Shown here piece by piece: positions 16,593-19,528 of a DNA stretch of 19,528 bases (positions are counted from its first letter, which is position 1; each line of letters begins with the position of its first letter). The notes under the pieces are model-generated. The model ran no database searches, was not told the origin of the DNA, and saw only the letters and a list, made by a program, of their open reading frames with translations. This DNA comes from DATGMS01 sp040905145 (GTDB lineage: Bacteria; Bacteroidota; Bacteroidia; Cytophagales; Cyclobacteriaceae). Made by a program: the position numbers and the translations under genes. The stretch covers positions 1-19,528 of the forward strand of contig JBBDSC010000196.1 in the NCBI GenBank assembly GCA_040905145.1. Reading direction: 5' to 3'.

Positions 16593-16954
16593 AAAATATT
16601 ATATATTCTTCATATTTATCAATTTTACCAAGAAAATTGTCAGGAAGATAAAATTGCAGGAGTGTATTTAAGAATTATTATCTAATATTAAGCATTTAGC
16701 TGGGTTTCTTTTTCTTTCTGATTTAAAATTCCAACAAATTAATAATTAAAATAATGGTAATATTAATAAAAAAAAATCGAATGCAATGCCTTAATGGTCC
16801 TAAAAATCAACTTAAAATTCTATAAAAAAGTAATAATGATCTATTAAATACTGAAAAATATTTATTTTAGAAACTCTTTCTTTTAAATTAAAGCATCTGT
16901 ACCTTTCTTAATCCTATACTCCATGATTTTGATTTTTTTTAGGTTCTGATTACT

Positions 16955-17017
16955 ATGCTATTATTTCTCTTGAGTGATTTTATTTAATTTTAGGAAATTT
17001 ATTATTCAGAATAGCAT
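16955..17017 (+). repeat. Inverted repeat followed by a T-run in the divergent region
   Basis: ATGCTATT (16955-16962) and AATAGCAT (17010-17017) are perfect reverse complements across a 47-base AT-rich loop. The right arm is followed on the plus strand by a G and a run of T (17019-17025). This could end a short plus-strand transcript or act as an attenuator. The long AT-rich loop makes chance a real alternative. Confidence 0.3.
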
Positions 17018-17071
17018 GTTTTTTTGTACAATTACCTTTTAATTCCTCCAATTCATAACACAAAAATATTT

Positions 17072-17087
17072 ATGAAATCGGTTGTTA
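17072..17087. promoter_or_regulatory. LacI-family operator upstream of the DUF6807 gene
   Basis: ATGAAATCGGTTGTTA has a full left half-site (ATGnAAnCG) and the inner right half (CGnTT) of the pattern seen at 16577-16592, but its outer right arm has diverged. Both sites share the eight-base core AATCGGTT in the same orientation. The site overlaps the TTG proposed as the -33 element of the DUF6807 promoter, as expected for a repressor. Confidence 0.6.
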
Positions 17088-17112
17088 TAGGGAAATAATA
17101 TTTATATGTTTA
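17082..17112 (+). promoter_or_regulatory. Candidate promoter of the DUF6807-ThuA genes
   Basis: TTG (17082-17084) and TATGTTTA (17105-17112) are 20 bases apart. They fit the Bacteroidota -33/-7 layout with one mismatch in TANNTTTG. The start codon of the DUF6807 gene is 21 bases further on. The -33 box lies inside the operator at 17072-17087. Confidence 0.5.
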
Positions 17113-17133
17113 CCACTCATTCATTGATGCTTT

Positions 17134-18396
17134 ATGAAGATAACCTTACAATTTGTCCTTTCTATTATATTACTCTTCAATGGTCTTCAAAAGACTTTTG
17201 CCCAGGAAATTGCGGCACTAGAAGTAAATGTACCTGATTATGATTTTGATTCAGGGTTCCCAGTGAGTACAGATTTAAATGAGATCACCCATTTAGCCGA
17301 CTCCCTCCTTGATTTTGTGGAAGTGGTGAATGGGCAGCAGGAGCGGATCAGTTTCCAAATTGAAAACAGCGGCAGTAGAAAGTTGCTCTGGATACTTGAA
17401 CCAAGGTCATCTACAGGCAAAAGGATTTTCAAGGTCATACAAAGAAATTCAATTTCGCCCCAGCCCACCATATTCGCCAAGATTAAAGATGGTGGAATCA
17501 TATTGGGGAATGCAAAGCAGCCTCTTTTGCGGTATAACTTTGCTACTTTTTTCCCTCCGGAAGGGGTCGATGATGTTTTTAAGAGAAGTGGCTTTATTCA
17601 TCCATTTTGGTCCCCGGCAGGGAAAGAACTGACCCGTATACAACCGTCTGATCACTATCACCACTATGGATTATGGAATCCATGGACAAGAGTGGAATAC
17701 AAAGGGAAAACCATTGATTTTTGGAATTTGGCGGAAAGGCAAGGCACCGTTCGCTTTGGCAATTTTATATCCAGAGTTAATGGGTCGGTATTTGGAGAAT
17801 ATAAAGTACTACACGAACATGTGGTTTTTGATGATGATGCTGAAGAAATAGCCTTGAATGAAGTCCAGTCTGTAAGAATTTACCAGCAGGAAAACAGAGA
17901 GGACTTTTATATTGCGGATATTTCAATCCTGCTTAATTGTGCCACTGACAATCCCGTGACCTTAAAAGAGTACCGCTACGGCGGATTGGGCTGGAGAGCT
18001 ACAGAAAAATGGCATAAAGATAACAGTGAAACCCTGACTTCAGAAGGAAAAAACCGAAAGGAGGCAGATGGAAGCCTCGCCCGATGGGTTATTGTACAAG
18101 GGGAGATAGACGAGGAATATGCAGCAGTGCTGATGATGTCATTTCCTACCAATTATAATCATCCGGAACCTTTGAGGATATGGCCTGAAGATATTTATGA
18201 CCGGGGCGATGTATTTGCCAACTTTTCCCCCACCAAAGACAAGGACTGGAGATTGGATCCGGGTAAAAACTATCAATTGAATTATCGGTTCTATGTTTCC
18301 GATAAAAAAATATCGGCAGAGGAAGCTGAAAAGCTATGGCAACAATATGCCCATCCCCCGGAAATAAAAATAACTTTAGCGAATAAGGATGAATGA
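17134..18396 (+). CDS. Secreted DUF6807 ('PmoA family') protein
   Basis: The 420-residue protein has a signal peptide with hydrophobic residues 5-18 and likely cleavage after TFA at 23, so it is exported to the periplasm or cell surface. The body matches the DUF6807 family, with HPFWSPAGKELT (156-167), PSDHYHHYGLWNPWT (171-185), LKEYRYGGLGWRAT (277-290), LARWVIVQGE (315-324) and a late FANFSPTKDKDWRLDPGKNYQLNYRF segment (361-386). Databases call the family PmoA, but it has no known role in methane oxidation. It is common in Bacteroidota and Planctomycetota carbohydrate gene clusters, often near ThuA proteins, oxidoreductases and sugar isomerases. The clustered His residues (174, 176, 177) could bind metal or substrate; this is inference. 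It is transcribed away from the lacI-like gene and followed 168 bases later by the ThuA gene. Confidence 0.88.
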   Translation: MKITLQFVLSIILLFNGLQKTFAQEIAALEVNVPDYDFDSGFPVSTDLNEITHLADSLLDFVEVVNGQQERISFQIENSGSRKLLWILEPRSSTGKRIFKVIQRNSISPQPTIFAKIKDGGIILGNAKQPLLRYNFATFFPPEGVDDVFKRSGFIHPFWSPAGKELTRIQPSDHYHHYGLWNPWTRVEYKGKTIDFWNLAERQGTVRFGNFISRVNGSVFGEYKVLHEHVVFDDDAEEIALNEVQSVRIYQQENREDFYIADISILLNCATDNPVTLKEYRYGGLGWRATEKWHKDNSETLTSEGKNRKEADGSLARWVIVQGEIDEEYAAVLMMSFPTNYNHPEPLRIWPEDIYDRGDVFANFSPTKDKDWRLDPGKNYQLNYRFYVSDKKISAEEAEKLWQQYAHPPEIKITLANKDE

Positions 18397-18429
18397 TGAA
18401 TGATAATAAATTATGAGTTATGAATTCAG
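18388..18429. repeat. Heptamer-phased low-complexity tract at the 3' end of the DUF6807 gene
   Basis: The DNA can be read as consecutive 7-base units: GATGAAT, GATGAAT, GATAATA, AATTATG, AGTTATG, AATTCAG. The first two are identical and AATTATG/AGTTATG differ by one base. The tract begins inside the last codons of the DUF6807 gene and supplies its stop codon. Confidence 0.45.
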
Positions 18430-18469
18430 GAGTAGCGAGGCCCCAGTTCATTAACCAGAAACCTGTATT

Positions 18470-18497
18470 GGTAATCGGTGATCAGTAATCGGTAACC
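18470..18497. repeat. Tandem heptamer repeat, four imperfect copies
   Basis: Four adjacent 7-base units are GGTAATC, GGTGATC, AGTAATC and GGTAACC, each one or two bases from the consensus GGTAATC. They lie between the DUF6807 and ThuA genes. I see no coding or simple hairpin role. They resemble heptanucleotide intergenic repeats seen in other bacteria. Confidence 0.65.
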
Positions 18498-18564
18498 AAT
18501 TCTTAATAACCAATAGCCATTATAATAACAATAACCAAGTCACAAAGCTATGCTTGATAATAAA

Positions 18565-19395
18565 ATGAAGAATTTGATGATATGCTGCTTTCTTATCGGC
18601 TTATCCCTTATCAGTAATTATGCGGAAGCCCACGACAAAAGCTTGCAGAATTTACAAGTATTGGTCTACACCAAAAACGGAGAAGGCTTTGTCCATGACA
18701 ATATCCCTTATGCTGTCAAATCCATTCAGAAATTGGGGGAGGAGCATGGGTTTAAAGTCACTGTTTCAGATGATCCATCTTTGTTCACCGAAGAAAATTT
18801 AAAGGAGTACAATCTCCTTGTTTTTCCCAGCACAAACAATGATGTTTTCGATAATGATGAACAACGGGTAGCTTTCCGAAGGTACATTCAAGCAGGTGGG
18901 GGATTTGTAGGAATCCATTCTGTAATGGGGACGGAAAGGAACTGGGAATGGTTCAAAAAGATGATTGGTGGGACATTTGTTTGGCATACAAGATTTCAGA
19001 ATTATCAACTAAAAGTGATTGATCCCACTCATCCTTCAGTGGAAAATTTCCCCAAAGTATGGGAGAAGGAGGATGAATGTTATTTCATGAAGGAGGTTTA
19101 TCCTGGCATAAAGGTCATTATGGCCCATAACCTGGAATCCCTGGACCAGGACCAAAAGGAAAGGATTGATGCCTCTTCCGTTCCTTTTTCCAAGCTTTAT
19201 CCGGCAGTATGGTATCAGGATTTTGATGGGGGGCATGTCTGGGTGACCGCTTTAGGGCACCAAATAAAGGATTATGAAGATCCTACATTTATGCAGCACA
19301 TACTGCAGGGAATTCAATACATAGCAGACCAATCCGGAACTCTGGATTATTCCAAGGCATATGCCACTTCCAGGGATGTCCCTGTACAATACTAA
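18565..19395 (+). CDS. Secreted ThuA domain-containing protein
   Basis: From the ATG at 18565 the product has 276 residues. An upstream in-frame ATG at 18550 would add five residues. I prefer 18565 because it gives a standard signal peptide (MKN, hydrophobic core 4-18, cleavage near AEA at 22) and follows an A-rich leader. The ThuA fold, related to class I glutamine amidotransferases, covers almost all the rest. It shows VLVYTKNGEGFVHDNIPYA (32-50), YNLLVFPSTNND (82-93), YIQAGGGFVGIHSV (107-120), the VIDPTHPSVENFP motif (151-163) and DGGHVWVTALGHQIKDY (221-237). No amidotransferase cysteine nucleophile is seen at the GIHS position. ThuA proteins are linked to trehalose and other sugar use, with unsettled biochemistry. 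Pairing with DUF6807 behind a LacI regulator supports a carbohydrate role. Confidence 0.92.
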   Translation: MKNLMICCFLIGLSLISNYAEAHDKSLQNLQVLVYTKNGEGFVHDNIPYAVKSIQKLGEEHGFKVTVSDDPSLFTEENLKEYNLLVFPSTNNDVFDNDEQRVAFRRYIQAGGGFVGIHSVMGTERNWEWFKKMIGGTFVWHTRFQNYQLKVIDPTHPSVENFPKVWEKEDECYFMKEVYPGIKVIMAHNLESLDQDQKERIDASSVPFSKLYPAVWYQDFDGGHVWVTALGHQIKDYEDPTFMQHILQGIQYIADQSGTLDYSKAYATSRDVPVQY

Positions 19396-19528
19396 ATATC
19401 ATCCCAGCATTTTATATGTTACCGGTTTGTGGAAGAAAAAGGGGAATACGGGAATGATGGAAAAGAAACCACTTGCAGACGAAGGGAGAGGGAGACAGAA
19501 GTCGGATGTCAGAAGAAGAAGTATCAAG
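19396..19528. other. Downstream flank of the ThuA gene with a decayed heptamer tract
   Basis: No gene or clear terminator is visible. The end of the window turns purine-rich. From 19497 it can be read in 7-base units (AGAAGTC, GGATGTC, AGAAGAA, GAAGTAT), suggesting a degenerate heptamer repeat that may continue beyond the window. Confidence 0.35.

Larger units (their letters stand above)
16543..17133. other. 591-base AT-rich divergent intergenic region
   Basis: This gap separates the minus-strand lacI-like gene from the plus-strand DUF6807 gene. It is strongly AT-rich with many homopolymer runs, and no open frame in it looks coding. It holds an operator-like site near each gene (16577-16592 and 17072-17087), a candidate promoter for the DUF6807 gene (17082-17112), and a long-range inverted repeat followed by a T-run (16955-17025). 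The stretch 16600-16950 shows nothing else I can name. Confidence 0.7.

Noticed and set aside
17134..18396. Particulate methane monooxygenase subunit (from the 'PmoA' family name)
   Set aside because: There are no membrane helices apart from the signal peptide and the motifs are those of DUF6807. The name reflects a database label, not methane chemistry.

Overview
The window looks like a chromosomal segment of a member of Bacteroidota, most likely Cytophagales and perhaps close to Cyclobacteriaceae (the family-level guess is inference). The evidence is a type IX secretion (T9SS) type B cargo protein with its PorP/SprF partner, promoter-like elements of the Bacteroidota TANNTTTG type, A-rich leaders without strong Shine-Dalgarno sites, a SUF operon that includes a DUF59 protein and a bacilliredoxin, and a DUF6807/ThuA pair behind a LacI regulator. 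No tRNA, rRNA, CRISPR array, transposase gene or prophage is visible.

Layout. Positions 1-240 hold no gene but carry two GC-rich palindromes resembling a REP-type element. From 241 to 16542 every gene is on the minus strand. In transcriptional order these are: a LacI-family regulator (16542-15472); an Lrp/AsnC regulator (15393-14911); the Fe-S operon sufB-sufC-sufD-sufS-sufE-sufT(DUF59)-bacilliredoxin (14668-8634), closed by a clear intrinsic terminator; citrate synthase (8346-7060); a small GlcG/HbpS-like protein (6969-6574); and a 1651-residue PKD/SprB-repeat surface protein coupled by a 1-base overlap to a PorP/SprF outer-membrane protein (6218-241). After a 591-base AT-rich divergent region, the plus strand carries a secreted DUF6807 ('PmoA family') protein (17134-18396) and a secreted ThuA-domain protein (18565-19395).

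How the genes work together. SufB, SufC and SufD form the scaffold complex. SufS and SufE mobilise sulfur from cysteine. The DUF59 protein probably helps cluster maturation, and the bacilliredoxin probably links the operon to thiol redox state. The suf promoter region has a perfect -7 element and two adjacent odd palindromes that look like operators. The LacI regulator, DUF6807 and ThuA genes look like a small carbohydrate-related module. Operator-like sites sharing the core AATCGGTT lie just upstream of lacI and over the -33 region of the DUF6807 gene, so LacI probably controls both itself and the divergent genes. The giant protein and its PorP/SprF partner form a typical T9SS type B cargo/anchor pair.

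No wholly new multi-gene system stands out. The best leads are the LacI operator pair, the double palindrome at the suf promoter, the heptanucleotide-phased repeat tracts around the ThuA gene, and two long hairpins in intergenic DNA.
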